A stretch of DNA of 64,000 nt from positions 4,729,001 through 4,793,000 of the forward strand of contig NZ_CP012040.1 of NCBI RefSeq assembly GCF_001050135.1. The letters run 5' to 3'. The notes below the pieces were generated by a model, which saw only the letters and a program-made list of their open reading frames with translations, did not search any database and had not been told where the DNA came from. The stretch's first letter is position 1. Each line of letters opens with the position of its first letter. Source of the stretch: Cyclobacterium amurskyense (GTDB lineage: Bacteria; Bacteroidota; Bacteroidia; Cytophagales; Cyclobacteriaceae). Below are positions 19,129 to 28,984 of the stretch, in pieces. Position numbers and translations under genes: made by a program.

Positions 19129-19866
19129 ATGCAAACAGATATTAAAATTGCAGTATTGATCGACGCGGATAATGTACCATCCACTCAGGTCAAGGAAATG
19201 ATGGAAGAGATAGCAAAATATGGCAATCCAACCATTAAAAGGATTTATGGTGACTGGACTAAACCTCAGTTAGGTAAATGGAAAAATGTGCTTTTGGAGA
19301 ATGCTATAAATCCTATACAGCAATATGGTTATACCACAGGTAAGAATGCCACCGATTCGGCAATGATAATTGATGCCATGGACATTTTGTATTCAGATAA
19401 GGTCAATGGTTTCTGTTTGGTTTCTAGTGACAGTGATTTTACCAAATTGGCCACTAGGCTACGTGAATCTAGAATGCTGGTCCTTGGAATGGGGGAGAAA
19501 AAAACACCTAATCCATTTATAGTGGCTTGCGATAAATTTATTTATTTGGAAATTCTTCACAATCAGAGTGAGGAGCAGGAGAATGGTAAAAATAAAGCTA
19601 AATCATCTGTTCAAGTTGATAAAATTAACCCGAAACTTATCCGATTGATCTCCAGTACAATTTCTGATTTAGCAGATGATGATGGATGGGCTTTTATGGG
19701 AGATGTTGGAAATTTACTTCAAAAGAAGCAACCCAATTTTGATTCAAGGAATTTCGGATTTCAGAAATTGACACCGTTAGTGAGTTCTATAGCTAACTTT
19801 GAGGTAGAACAGAGGGAAAATCAAAATGGCAAACACAAATTGATCTTCGTAAGAAACAAGGAGTAA
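19129..19866 (+). CDS. NYN-domain RNase-like protein with C-terminal OST-HTH/LOTUS domain
   Basis: 245 residues. The N-terminal NYN (PIN-like) domain shows the acidic cluster of the family: AVLIDADNV (D12, D14), NATDSAMIIDAMDIL (near residue 66-80) and LVSSDSDFTKLATRLRE (near residue 100). The C-terminal part (about 163-242, LIRLISSTISDLADDDGWAFMGDVGNLLQKK) has the helix-turn pattern of an OST-HTH (LOTUS) domain, which binds RNA in other proteins. The combination suggests a cytosolic ribonuclease or RNA-binding protein (LabA/DUF88 group). Its stop lies 2 bp from the stop of the convergent kinase gene. Target RNA is unknown. Confidence 0.88.
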   Translation: MQTDIKIAVLIDADNVPSTQVKEMMEEIAKYGNPTIKRIYGDWTKPQLGKWKNVLLENAINPIQQYGYTTGKNATDSAMIIDAMDILYSDKVNGFCLVSSDSDFTKLATRLRESRMLVLGMGEKKTPNPFIVACDKFIYLEILHNQSEEQENGKNKAKSSVQVDKINPKLIRLISSTISDLADDDGWAFMGDVGNLLQKKQPNFDSRNFGFQKLTPLVSSIANFEVEQRENQNGKHKLIFVRNKE

Positions 19867-19868
19867 AC

Positions 19869-21260
19869 TTATTTTGAGCTAGGGTATTTGGGATGGGTAA
19901 ATGTAAATGTGGTACCTATCCCCACTTCTGAGGCTACCCAAATATCACCCCCTAATATTTCGGTGATTTTTTTAACAATTGCCAATCCCATTCCTGTGCC
20001 CCGACCTATATTTTTATTGTGAAGGCGCTGAAATAGAACGAAGATTTTATCAAAGTAATCAGAATCTATTCCTATTCCATTGTCGCTGACTTGAAACAGG
20101 TAATCTTCCTCTCTTTCCTCCATAGATAAATGAATCACTGGAGGGCGGTTTGGATCTGAATATTTCAGCGCATTACCTAAAAGGTTTTGAATAAGTAGTG
20201 AAAAGAAACTTGCATGACTTAGAATTGGGACCAATGGACCCGAGGTGATTTCGGCCTTTTTTGCTGTTATTTCTGATTGAAAAGTTAGTTTTAAATTTTT
20301 TAGAATATGACTGGGGTCCACGCGTTCAGGCTCTTCGGTAATTTTGTTAATTCGAGAATATTCTGACAAGTCGAGAATCAATTCCCTCATACGACCGGCG
20401 CCGTCCACAGCATAGGAAATATAGGTATTGGCTTTTTCGTCCAATGAGTCACTGTACTTTTTTTTCAGTAATTGCATGAAGCCCGAAACCATCCGTAAGG
20501 GTTCCTGTAAGTCGTGAGAGACCACAAAGGTGAAATGTTCCAATTCCTTGTTTTTTGTTTCTACCTCATTAAGTGATTCTTTTAGTTTAATCGTTCTCAA
20601 TTTGAGTTTTTCCTGAAGAGAGTATTGTTCTCTTAGGCTATTTTCCAGCCTGGAAAATAATTTGGGTATGAGAAAAGAAAATACAGCACTTAAGAAGATT
20701 AAATTTGCAGATACGGTTATCCAGTGAAGCAAATCAGGATTGGGAAGGTTGGGAAGATAAACGATTATTTTAAAATATATCAATAAACTAAAAACAGTAC
20801 AAGTAAAGAGGTTTAGATAAAAACTAATAAATGCTTGCTTACTAGGTAAAAACAGTATCATTAATAGAGATACAGACAAAAGATACATTAATCCTGGACC
20901 ATAATTCCCAACAAAAAAAATGAGGGAGGCTCCAGTTCCATAGAAAATTAAAAAAATAGCCCATTTCCGAAATTTAAGGCGGATACCAGGAACTAAAGCT
21001 GCGATTACTGATATTATAAAAGCGGAAGAATCAAAAATAAAGATTGCAATATGATTGCTTATATAAGCCATTATCAGCCCCGGAATGAGCGCAATCAAGC
21101 AAAAGGGCAATAAAAAAGCCAAGCCTGATATAAATAGCCTATCTCTCCAATCGTCTAAATGATCGGCCTTCTGTTCTGTGGCCAAACAAATGGTTTTGAT
21201 ATACTTTAGATACTTATCCCACATGAATAATATTTGCTGTTTGTTAAAAAAAGTAGACAT
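19869..21260 (-). CDS. Membrane-bound sensor histidine kinase
   Basis: 463 residues. Residues 42-200 hold six or seven hydrophobic helices without a large periplasmic loop, so the sensor is intramembrane. A coiled coil (about 203-240) leads to the HisKA domain with FTFVVSHDLQEPLRM (phospho-acceptor H249), then the ATPase domain with NALKYSD, DNGIGID, and GRGTGMGLAIVKK. It ends after the ATPase domain and lacks a receiver. The form SHDLQEPLR is common in phytochrome-like and orphan Bacteroidota kinases. No response regulator gene is adjacent, so it is an orphan kinase and the signal is unknown. Confidence 0.92.
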   Translation of the reverse strand: MSTFFNKQQILFMWDKYLKYIKTICLATEQKADHLDDWRDRLFISGLAFLLPFCLIALIPGLIMAYISNHIAIFIFDSSAFIISVIAALVPGIRLKFRKWAIFLIFYGTGASLIFFVGNYGPGLMYLLSVSLLMILFLPSKQAFISFYLNLFTCTVFSLLIYFKIIVYLPNLPNPDLLHWITVSANLIFLSAVFSFLIPKLFSRLENSLREQYSLQEKLKLRTIKLKESLNEVETKNKELEHFTFVVSHDLQEPLRMVSGFMQLLKKKYSDSLDEKANTYISYAVDGAGRMRELILDLSEYSRINKITEEPERVDPSHILKNLKLTFQSEITAKKAEITSGPLVPILSHASFFSLLIQNLLGNALKYSDPNRPPVIHLSMEEREEDYLFQVSDNGIGIDSDYFDKIFVLFQRLHNKNIGRGTGMGLAIVKKITEILGGDIWVASEVGIGTTFTFTHPKYPSSK

Positions 21261-21473
21261 CCATTTTTTGTTCAGGACTACCCTAAAGCCATTTATATGG
21301 AATTGGATTGACGTTTAAAACTAGTGAATATTTTTTTGCTTAAACAATCTTCTTATAATTTATATTGCGCAATTATGTTAATGGTTCAAATTTTGTAGTC
21401 AACTATAAATAAAACTTTTGTAAAATAGGAGGTAACTTGCTGTTTTTTATTCAAATCCATTAATAATAATATT

Positions 21474-22751
21474 TTGAGAAGTAAAATTGGAAGGAATTCT
21501 TTACTTATTGCTGTTTCGGGATTTTTACTCTTAGAGTCCGGTATCTATTTAGGTTACTTAGAAATGGGAATATGGCGTATTCTTGCTACTGGTTTTGAGG
21601 CAGGAACCATAGGTGGTTTGGCAGATTGGTTTGCTGTGAGTGCTTTATTTTATGAGATACCTATTCCATATGTCAGAAAACATACAAATATAATTGTAAA
21701 AAACAGAGAGAAATTAACTGAGGGGATAGTTGATCTGGTGACTACAAAATGGTTGTCTCCAAAAGTTCTCGAAGAGAGGCTGATGCACATTAAAATTGCA
21801 GAGGGCTTATTGCAATCATTAGAATCGGGTGAAAATTTAAATAAACTTTTAGGGTTCTTTGGCGGTATCTTTCGACGGATTTCTGGTGAAATGGACAATC
21901 CTCAGTTGGTAGTTCTGGTACAAAAATTACTTAAAGATAGACTTGATAGTTCAGATATTGCCAAGCCTACCGGGAAATGGCTACAAGGTATTGTGACGGA
22001 AGGAAAACACCATGAATTTATAGCCATTGCAATTGATCAATTTTCTATTTCCATTAAAGAGCCTGAAACCAGAGCCATTGTTTTAGGAAAGTTGAAAAGT
22101 GCATTAGCATCCTACGCAAGTAGGGATTGGGTGAAAAAATCCGCCGTTTGGTTAGGAAAGAAAACCGGAGGAATAGACCCAGATTTAATGATTGACAGAA
22201 TCTTAGATCTCGTGCTTGCCTTTTTGGAAGAGATAAAAGATAATCCAGCGCATCCAATTCGAAAAAAACTGGAAAATTATGTTATGGAGTTTGCTACTAA
22301 CCTAGAATCGGGAGATGAGAAGACTCTAGCCTACGTTGATAACCTCAAAAGAAATTGGGTTTTAAATGACCAAACCAAAGGCATGATAAATAAGGTGTTG
22401 AATAAAATAAAGGAAAACATGAATGAGCAGTTTTCTTCTTCAGACACACCATTAATGCAATTATTGAGCAGGCAGTTGGGTCGGTTCTTGAACGAACTTC
22501 GAGAAGATAATAGCAGTAGAACGCAAATTGACATGTGGTTGAGAAAAACCATTACCCATCTTGTGACCAAATACCATCATGAGTTGGGGGGAATGGTTAG
22601 GAGTAGTCTTGCGAAATTGGATGACAAGGGAATAATGCTCCAGATTAAAGACAAGGTAGGCTATGATTTACAGTATATACGCCTAAATGGAGCTGTAGTT
22701 GGTGGTTTGGTAGGACTAATAATCGCAACAATAAGGTGGGCTATTCATTGA
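21474..22751 (+). CDS. DUF445 family membrane protein
   Basis: 425 residues. The N-terminus carries a membrane segment (LLIAVSGFLLLESGIYLGYL) followed by the DUF445 hallmark GFEAGTIGGLADWFAVSALF, and HTNIIVKNREKLTEGIVDLV. The C-terminus ends in another glycine-rich membrane segment (LNGAVVGGLVGLIIATIRWAI). This is the YheB/YjiN-like family, inner-membrane proteins of unknown function with long helical cytoplasmic or periplasmic region. The start is TTG at 21474: no ATG or GTG exists between it and the in-frame stop at 21426. A strong AGGAGG at about 21427-21432 is too far upstream to serve it, so the start is not certain. Confidence 0.85.
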   Translation: MRSKIGRNSLLIAVSGFLLLESGIYLGYLEMGIWRILATGFEAGTIGGLADWFAVSALFYEIPIPYVRKHTNIIVKNREKLTEGIVDLVTTKWLSPKVLEERLMHIKIAEGLLQSLESGENLNKLLGFFGGIFRRISGEMDNPQLVVLVQKLLKDRLDSSDIAKPTGKWLQGIVTEGKHHEFIAIAIDQFSISIKEPETRAIVLGKLKSALASYASRDWVKKSAVWLGKKTGGIDPDLMIDRILDLVLAFLEEIKDNPAHPIRKKLENYVMEFATNLESGDEKTLAYVDNLKRNWVLNDQTKGMINKVLNKIKENMNEQFSSSDTPLMQLLSRQLGRFLNELREDNSSRTQIDMWLRKTITHLVTKYHHELGGMVRSSLAKLDDKGIMLQIKDKVGYDLQYIRLNGAVVGGLVGLIIATIRWAIH

Positions 22752-23019
22752 TTTTACCAGAATAGGCAGGTGGTTGATTGTCAGTTGCTAACTGACTAGA
22801 ACCAATATTTATTGCGGCTATTATGAGTTTTATTGCACATTTCAAATTTGATTAAAATTGAGTTTAAATGGCCTATCAAAACCGTTCAATAAAGAAGCTA
22901 GATTAATTATGGTGAAATTATAATTATATCTAAAAAATGAATGATTGTTGTTTATTGTTTTGAAAAAGGCTAAAAAACCTTATTTTTATTTAAAATCATT
23001 TCTCGCAATCAATTTTGAT

Positions 23020-23997
23020 ATGAATCAAAAATCTCCAAAAATATTAAGCTTAGCTCCAAAGCATATTTTGGATGAGATGGATGCTTTAAATAAGGTATTA
23101 GATCAGGGACTCCCATTTAAAAAGTTAGACCATAATATACTGATAGCGACTTGGAATATTCGTGCTTTTGGTGGGCTCACTGAAAAGTGGGAAGCTGAAG
23201 ATTCAGATTCTCCAAAAAGAGACCTACACGCTGTATTGGCTATCGCTCAGATAATCTCTAGGTTTGATATAATAGCTGTTCAGGAGCTCAAAGGTAATTT
23301 GAAAGCCTTCAGACATATGCTCAAACTATTGGGCAATCATTGGAGTTTTATTTTAACAGATGTATCAGGAGGAGATGAGGGCAATGACGAAAGGATAGGG
23401 TTTTTGTTTGACACCAGAAAAGTAAAGTTATCCGGATTGGCTTGCGAACTTGTTGTGCCCAATAAAAAGGCTGAAGAAATCAAGGAGGGGGCTTTCGATA
23501 GGCAATTTGCCAGGACCCCTTATGCAGTGGGCTTTAAAGTAGAGGATAAAACATTTATTCTTGTAAGTGCACATGTCTTGTATGGAAAACATGCTTCTGA
23601 GCGAGAAGGTGAATTAACGGCCATTGCCAAATGGCTTCGCGAGTGGGCATCAAGTATGAAATCTTTCGACCAAAGCCTGATTCTTTTGGGTGATTTTAAT
23701 ATTGATAGGATGGGGGATCCAAGGTACGATGCCTTTGTGTCTTCCGGTTTGTCGGTACCAGAAAACCTATGGAATGTAAGAAGAACATTAATAGACAATC
23801 AAACGAAATTTTATTCGCAAATTGCTTGGTTTGAAAATCAAAACAAAATCCCTCAACTTTCTATTCGATACCTCAACGGAGGGATATTTGATTTTGGACC
23901 TCATATTATGAAAAAAGCTAGATTGAGCCCCTTCCAATTGTCATGGAGAATTTCAGATCATCTCCCGCTATGGGCAGAGTTTTCTACCCGTGGCTAA
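23020..23997 (+). CDS. Endonuclease/exonuclease/phosphatase (EEP) family protein
   Basis: About 325 residues from ATG 23020; an upstream TTG at 22945 would add 25 residues with no family match. The EEP core motifs appear in order: IATWNIRAFGG (N46), FDIIAVQELKG (metal-binding E), GDEGNDERIGFLFD, LVSAHVLYG, LILLGDFNIDR and the terminal ISDHLPLWAEF. These are the catalytic Asn, Glu, Asp and His positions of the DNase I-like fold. No signal peptide is evident, so it is probably cytosolic. Substrate may be DNA, RNA or a phosphoester. It lies just upstream of a phosphodiesterase lipoprotein on the same strand. Confidence 0.87.
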   Translation: MNQKSPKILSLAPKHILDEMDALNKVLDQGLPFKKLDHNILIATWNIRAFGGLTEKWEAEDSDSPKRDLHAVLAIAQIISRFDIIAVQELKGNLKAFRHMLKLLGNHWSFILTDVSGGDEGNDERIGFLFDTRKVKLSGLACELVVPNKKAEEIKEGAFDRQFARTPYAVGFKVEDKTFILVSAHVLYGKHASEREGELTAIAKWLREWASSMKSFDQSLILLGDFNIDRMGDPRYDAFVSSGLSVPENLWNVRRTLIDNQTKFYSQIAWFENQNKIPQLSIRYLNGGIFDFGPHIMKKARLSPFQLSWRISDHLPLWAEFSTRG

Positions 23998-24045
23998 TTT
24001 CTGATTAAGATTCGATATATTTAACCGTGGAAAAAAAATAGGTTT

Positions 24046-25476
24046 ATGATGTTAAGGTGTTTTATAATTGGCTTATCCTTTTTATTTTTCAATTGTGAAA
24101 ATAAAACACATCAGGTAGATGAAAATACTAACCTGAAAATTAATGAGATTCAATATATTGGCACTCATAATAGCTATAAAAAGGCAATACCTGAGGAGCT
24201 TTTGGAGCAAATTAAGCAGGAAAACCTTGAAATGGCCAATAGTCTTGATTATAGCCATCCTACTATTTGGATGCAACTTGATGCAGGATTACGATTATTG
24301 GAACTGGACATTTACCATGACCCAGAAGGAGGACGATTTAGTAATCCTCTTGGGAAAGAATTGGTAGCACCAGAAAATTGGGATGCAGGTTTTGACCTCC
24401 CGGGCTTTAAAGTATTTCATGTACAGGATATAGATTTTTTAAGTCATCATGCTTTGTTTAGGGATTATTTGTCAGATTTAAAAAACTGGTCCTTATTACA
24501 TCCCAATCACTTGCCAATTTTCATCAGCATAAATGCCAAAGATGCCAATTTCCCTGATCGAGGTTTTGCAACAGCACTTCCATTTGATCAGTCGGTATTT
24601 AGTTTGGTAGACAAAGAAATAGAAGACTTTCTAGGAGTTGAAAAATTAATAAAGCCAAAAGACGTAAGAGGGTCGTTTAAAGATCTAAGGACTGCTATAA
24701 TCGAATCAGGCTGGCCGGAATTATCGTCATCTCGGGGTAAATTTATTTTTATTTTGGATGAAAGAGAACCAAAAGTAGCTGAGTACCTATCTAATTCCAA
24801 AGAGGGAAATGAAGGGCATATGTTTGTCACTGTACCTGAAGACCATCCCATGTCTGCAATACATATTATTAATGATCCCATTCAAAATCAAAAACAGATA
24901 AAGGCTTTGGTGGAAAAAGGTTTTATAGTAAGAACCAGAGCTGATGCAGGGACAAAGGAAGCGAGAGCCAATACTACTGAACGAAGGGAAATGGCATTTT
25001 CCAGTGGAGCCCAATTGATTAGTACAGATTATTATGTAGCTGACCCAAGGTGGGAAGGCGCTTATGCAGTTCAATTTGAAGGAGGGAAGTACAGTCGTAT
25101 TAATCCCTTGTTTCCAAGTGAGATGGAAGAAGACATCGCTTTATCTGAAGAAGTAAAACCTGTAATAGCTCTTGACCCAGAAACTTTTACTATTGCGAAG
25201 GAGCAAATGAAAGGGCTTGTCTTGGATGTTAGAACGAGTGAGGAGGTAAAACATGGGGTTATTTCTGGTGCAATTAACATGGACTTTCTGCAAGAAGATT
25301 TTTCTAATAGAATCACAGAATTGGATAAAAATGAAACAATTTTGGTGTATTGCAAAGTAGGAGGGAGAAGCGGAAAGGCCGCTGATTTGTTGGTGAAAAA
25401 TGGATTCAAACATGTTTACCACCTGGAAGGGGGGTATGATCGGTGGAAGAATAGTGGTTTTCCAGTGGACGAATAA
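24046..25476 (+). CDS. Lipoprotein fusing Ca-dependent PI-PLC-like domain to a rhodanese domain
   Basis: 476 residues. A lipoprotein signal (FLFFNC-E, C17) is followed by a phosphatidylinositol-specific phospholipase C-like TIM barrel of the Ca2+-dependent type (PF16670-like): IQYIGTHNSYKK (catalytic H41), GLRLLELDIYHD (E86, D88), FKVFHVQDID (H125) and RADAGTKEARANT near residue 298. Residues 380-476 are a complete rhodanese domain with VLDVRTSEEVKHGVISGAIN and the catalytic loop VYCKVGGRSGKAA (C436). The fusion puts a sulfurtransferase-like domain outside the inner membrane. Single rhodaneses here usually handle persulfide sulfur. The role of the pair is unknown. The domains are clear; the substrate is not. 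Confidence 0.85.
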   Translation: MMLRCFIIGLSFLFFNCENKTHQVDENTNLKINEIQYIGTHNSYKKAIPEELLEQIKQENLEMANSLDYSHPTIWMQLDAGLRLLELDIYHDPEGGRFSNPLGKELVAPENWDAGFDLPGFKVFHVQDIDFLSHHALFRDYLSDLKNWSLLHPNHLPIFISINAKDANFPDRGFATALPFDQSVFSLVDKEIEDFLGVEKLIKPKDVRGSFKDLRTAIIESGWPELSSSRGKFIFILDEREPKVAEYLSNSKEGNEGHMFVTVPEDHPMSAIHIINDPIQNQKQIKALVEKGFIVRTRADAGTKEARANTTERREMAFSSGAQLISTDYYVADPRWEGAYAVQFEGGKYSRINPLFPSEMEEDIALSEEVKPVIALDPETFTIAKEQMKGLVLDVRTSEEVKHGVISGAINMDFLQEDFSNRITELDKNETILVYCKVGGRSGKAADLLVKNGFKHVYHLEGGYDRWKNSGFPVDE

Positions 25477-25521
25477 TTACAGCTTTTATAAAATTTTACA
25501 ATCACTTTTGCAGATAGCTAT

Positions 25522-27522
25522 ATGAAATTGAAAATTGTTCAAGAGGACCCATGGTTAGAGGATTACAAAGAGGAAATTTACCAGAGATGGGTTAGGTTTC
25601 AATTGGCATATAAAGAGTTAGCAAACGATGAAAAAGGGCTAATTGAATTTGCTTCAGGGCACGAGTATTTCGGAATTAATTTTGACATTAACAGGCAAGC
25701 CTGGATTTATAGAGAATGGGCACCCGAGGCCGAGGCACTCTTTTTAATTGGAGATTTCAATAATTGGGATAGGTCTTCTCATCCACTGCAAATGGACCAA
25801 TGGGGCGTTTGGGAAATAGTTTTACCCTATTCCGAATACAAGGATAGGTTGGTTCATAAGAGTTTAGTGAAAGTCCATGTTGTTGCTGTCAATGGCAATA
25901 TGGATAGAATTCCAGCTTATATTCGTAGAGTGGTTCAGGATGAAGAAAGCAAAGACTTCTCCGGGCAAATATGGGCTCCAGAAAAGCCCTTTATATGGAC
26001 AGATAAGGCTTTCGAACCAGACTTTCCAATAGATGGATTGTTGATTTACGAGTGCCATGTAGGGATGGGACTTGAAGTAGAGGCTGTAGGTACTTACCTT
26101 GCCTTTGCTGATGAAATTTTACCTAAAATTAAAAACCTGGGATACAATGCTATTCAATTAATGGCTGTAATGGAACATCCCTATTATGGTTCCTTTGGCT
26201 ATCACGTTTCTAGTTTTTTCTGTCCTTCAAGTAGGTTTGGTACTCCAGAAGATTTAAAGTACTTGGTGAATAAAGCCCATGAACTTGGGTTAGCGGTTAT
26301 AATGGACGTGGTACATTCACATGCAGTTCAAAATGTTTCTGAGGGTTTGAATGCTTTTGATGGATCAGATCACCAGTATTTTCATGAAGGACCCAGGGGA
26401 TATCATGAGGTATGGGACTCCAAGTTGTTTGATTATGGAAAATGGGAGGTAAAGAGATTTTTACTTTCCAATTTAAAATATTGGTTAGAGGAATTCCATT
26501 TTGATGGGTTTAGGTTTGATGGGGTTACTTCCATGCTTTATTTTCACCATGGGCTAACTACATTTGATCATTTCGAAAAGTACTTCCATAAAGATGTGGA
26601 TTGGGATGCCATAATCTATTTACAACTAGCCAATGCACTTATCAAAGAAGTTAAACCCTCAGCCATTTCCATTGCAGAGGATGTTAGTGGTATGCCCGGC
26701 TTGTGTAGATTACCAGCCGAAGGTGGGGTAGGATTTGATTATAGACTTGCCATGGGGGTTCCCGATTTTTTCATCAAAATGCTGAAAGAAAAGAAGGACG
26801 AGGAATGGGATATTCTTGAATTTTGGAAAGAATTAAGTGATCGCAGGTATAAAGAAAAAACCATAGCTTATGCGGAGTCGCATGATCAGGCGCTTGTAGG
26901 AGATAAGTCCATAGCCTTTTGGTTAATGGATAAGGAAATGTATTTCCATATGCAAGTCGACGATGAGAACATCATTATCGATCGTGGAATCGCCCTTCAT
27001 AAGCTTTTAAGATTATTTACCATAGGCTTAGGAGGTGAGGGATACCTCAATTTTATGGGTAATGAGTTTGGCCACCCAGAATGGGTAGATTTCCCTAGAG
27101 AAGGCAATAATTGGAGTTATCAATACGCTAGAAGGCAATGGAGTCTTGCAGAGGATAAAAAGTTAAAATACCAGTACCTGCTAAATTGGGACAAAGCGAT
27201 GATAGCAGTTATGAAAAAGTACCATGTATTATGCTCTCCTTTTGCAGATCAGGTACATGCTGACCCGGAAAATAAGGTGATTGTGTTTACCAGAGGAGCC
27301 TTGCTGTTTGCTTTTTCTTTCAATCCTCAGACTGCCATTGCAGATTATAAGTTTCGAGCGCCCTATATGGGACAATACAGGCTTGTACTCAATTCAGATG
27401 ACAAGCAATTTGGTGGATTTGGGCGGATAGACAATAGCATGGCTTATTTCACTGATCAAAAGCAGCTTTTAAGCATTTATATGACCAATAGAACGGCTTT
27501 GGTTTTTGAAAAATTCGATTGA
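25522..27522 (+). CDS. glgB: 1,4-alpha-glucan branching enzyme (GH13)
   Basis: 666 residues. An N-terminal CBM48-like sandwich (about 45-150, YREWAPEAEALFLIGDFNNWD) precedes the GH13 barrel. Catalytic residues are visible: nucleophile D333 in GFRFDGVTSM, acid/base E386 in ISIAEDVSG, and D455 in AESHDQAL. The motifs GYHVSSFFCPSSRFGTPEDL and DVVHSHAV match the eukaryote-like (GH13_8) branching enzyme subgroup found in Bacteroidota rather than E. coli GlgB. It forms alpha-1,6 branches in glycogen in the cytosol. It is not in an obvious glycogen operon here; the next downstream genes are potassium transport. The length and motifs make the call firm. Confidence 0.92.
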   Translation: MKLKIVQEDPWLEDYKEEIYQRWVRFQLAYKELANDEKGLIEFASGHEYFGINFDINRQAWIYREWAPEAEALFLIGDFNNWDRSSHPLQMDQWGVWEIVLPYSEYKDRLVHKSLVKVHVVAVNGNMDRIPAYIRRVVQDEESKDFSGQIWAPEKPFIWTDKAFEPDFPIDGLLIYECHVGMGLEVEAVGTYLAFADEILPKIKNLGYNAIQLMAVMEHPYYGSFGYHVSSFFCPSSRFGTPEDLKYLVNKAHELGLAVIMDVVHSHAVQNVSEGLNAFDGSDHQYFHEGPRGYHEVWDSKLFDYGKWEVKRFLLSNLKYWLEEFHFDGFRFDGVTSMLYFHHGLTTFDHFEKYFHKDVDWDAIIYLQLANALIKEVKPSAISIAEDVSGMPGLCRLPAEGGVGFDYRLAMGVPDFFIKMLKEKKDEEWDILEFWKELSDRRYKEKTIAYAESHDQALVGDKSIAFWLMDKEMYFHMQVDDENIIIDRGIALHKLLRLFTIGLGGEGYLNFMGNEFGHPEWVDFPREGNNWSYQYARRQWSLAEDKKLKYQYLLNWDKAMIAVMKKYHVLCSPFADQVHADPENKVIVFTRGALLFAFSFNPQTAIADYKFRAPYMGQYRLVLNSDDKQFGGFGRIDNSMAYFTDQKQLLSIYMTNRTALVFEKFD

Positions 27523-27635
27523 TTAATTCCAACTTATATTTGGTAGAAGTTGAAATAAATTGGAAATCAGTTAATAAGTATTGGTCTTGCTCCTTTTTTG
27601 ATTAATATTACCCTTAAATTATAGAAGACGAGTCT

Positions 27636-28982
27636 ATGGCAGTAAATATCGTGATCGCTGGTGCTGGTGATATGGGTTTCCACCTAGCAGAACAGCTTTA
27701 TTACGAAAGTAAGAATATCATTCTGATTGATTTGGATAAGGATGTATTGGACAATATTGGATCTAGGTTGGATGTATTGACAATTGAGGGAGATTCAGCA
27801 TCAATTGAAATTTTGAAGAAGGCCAATATTCACAATGCTGAGCTTATGTTGGCGGTAACTACTTCCGAAAAAACCAATATTTGTACTGCCGTATTGGCCA
27901 AACAACTGGGGGCAAAAAAAGTAATCGCCAGAGTAAGAAACCATGATTATTTATACAAGGAGAACAAAATCTATTTTGAGAACCTAGGAATAGATTCCAT
28001 TATTTCTCCTTCCATGCTTTGCAGTAAGGAAATCTCTCGCTTAATGAAACGTTCCAGCTTTTCTGATGTTATAGAGTTTGAAGGTGGAAGATTAAGTGTT
28101 GTTGGCATTACTTTGGACCGGTACTCACCATTGATTAATAGAAAGCTTTCTGACACTAGGACAGATCCAATTTTTAAAGAAATAAGGATAATTGCCATAG
28201 TAAGGGATCAGAGAACAATTATCCCTAGAGGAGATACTTATATCCGGAACAATGATCATGTGTTTTTTATCTCCAATAACAAATCTGTAAACACAGTAAA
28301 AGACCTTGTTCACCACAAGGAAAAAGAAATCCATGATGTGATGATTATCGGTGGGGATGATCTTGCCTATTCCACAGCCAGAGAATTGGAAGATGATTAT
28401 GGTGTTACATTGATCCATAATGATAAGGAGCGTTGCAAGTGGCTCGCGGAAAGATTGGATACAGCATTGATAATCCATGGAGATTACAAAAATATCAACC
28501 TCTTGATAGAAGAAGGGCTTGAAACCATGGATGGTTTTTTGGCATTGACAGATAGTTCTGAAACCAATATCATTACGAGTCTAAGTGCAAAAAATCATGG
28601 CGTGTACAAAACCATTGCTCATGTGGATACTAGGGAATACATTCATATTTCACATAGTATAGGAGTGGATTCTCTGATTAATAAAAAGCTGGTAGCAGCA
28701 AATCATGTGAGCAGGTATTTGAAAAAGGGACAAGTAGAAGCAGTTTCCGGTATACAGGGAGTGGAAGCAGAATTTGTCCAATACGCTGTTACAAAAAACA
28801 ATAAATTGACCAAAAAGAATTTGAAGGCACTCCATTTCCCTGATACTGCTGTAGTGGCCGGCGTGATTAGAGGTGAAGAAGTTTTTATTCCAGATGGTGA
28901 ATTTCAATTGCAACTTCATGATAAAGCCATCGTTCTTGCCCTACCTGAAGCCAAACCTGTACTGGAAAAATTATTTAACTAA
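27636..28982 (+). CDS. trkA: Trk potassium uptake system regulatory NAD-binding protein TrkA
   Basis: 448 residues with two RCK units in tandem. The first Rossmann domain starts VIAGAGDMGFHLAEQL with the acidic ribose-binding end LIDLDKD; the second begins DVMIIGGDDLAYSTARELED near residue 230. Each is followed by a TrkA-C domain (about 140-220 and 365-448). TrkA binds NAD(H)/ATP and gates the TrkH channel on the cytosolic face. The trkH start follows 2 bp after the stop, so the two are translationally close and in one operon. The second nucleotide-binding loop (GGDDLA) departs from the GxGxxG consensus, so NAD may bind only the first half. Confidence 0.95.
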   Translation: MAVNIVIAGAGDMGFHLAEQLYYESKNIILIDLDKDVLDNIGSRLDVLTIEGDSASIEILKKANIHNAELMLAVTTSEKTNICTAVLAKQLGAKKVIARVRNHDYLYKENKIYFENLGIDSIISPSMLCSKEISRLMKRSSFSDVIEFEGGRLSVVGITLDRYSPLINRKLSDTRTDPIFKEIRIIAIVRDQRTIIPRGDTYIRNNDHVFFISNNKSVNTVKDLVHHKEKEIHDVMIIGGDDLAYSTARELEDDYGVTLIHNDKERCKWLAERLDTALIIHGDYKNINLLIEEGLETMDGFLALTDSSETNIITSLSAKNHGVYKTIAHVDTREYIHISHSIGVDSLINKKLVAANHVSRYLKKGQVEAVSGIQGVEAEFVQYAVTKNNKLTKKNLKALHFPDTAVVAGVIRGEEVFIPDGEFQLQLHDKAIVLALPEAKPVLEKLFN

Positions 28983-28984
28983 TC

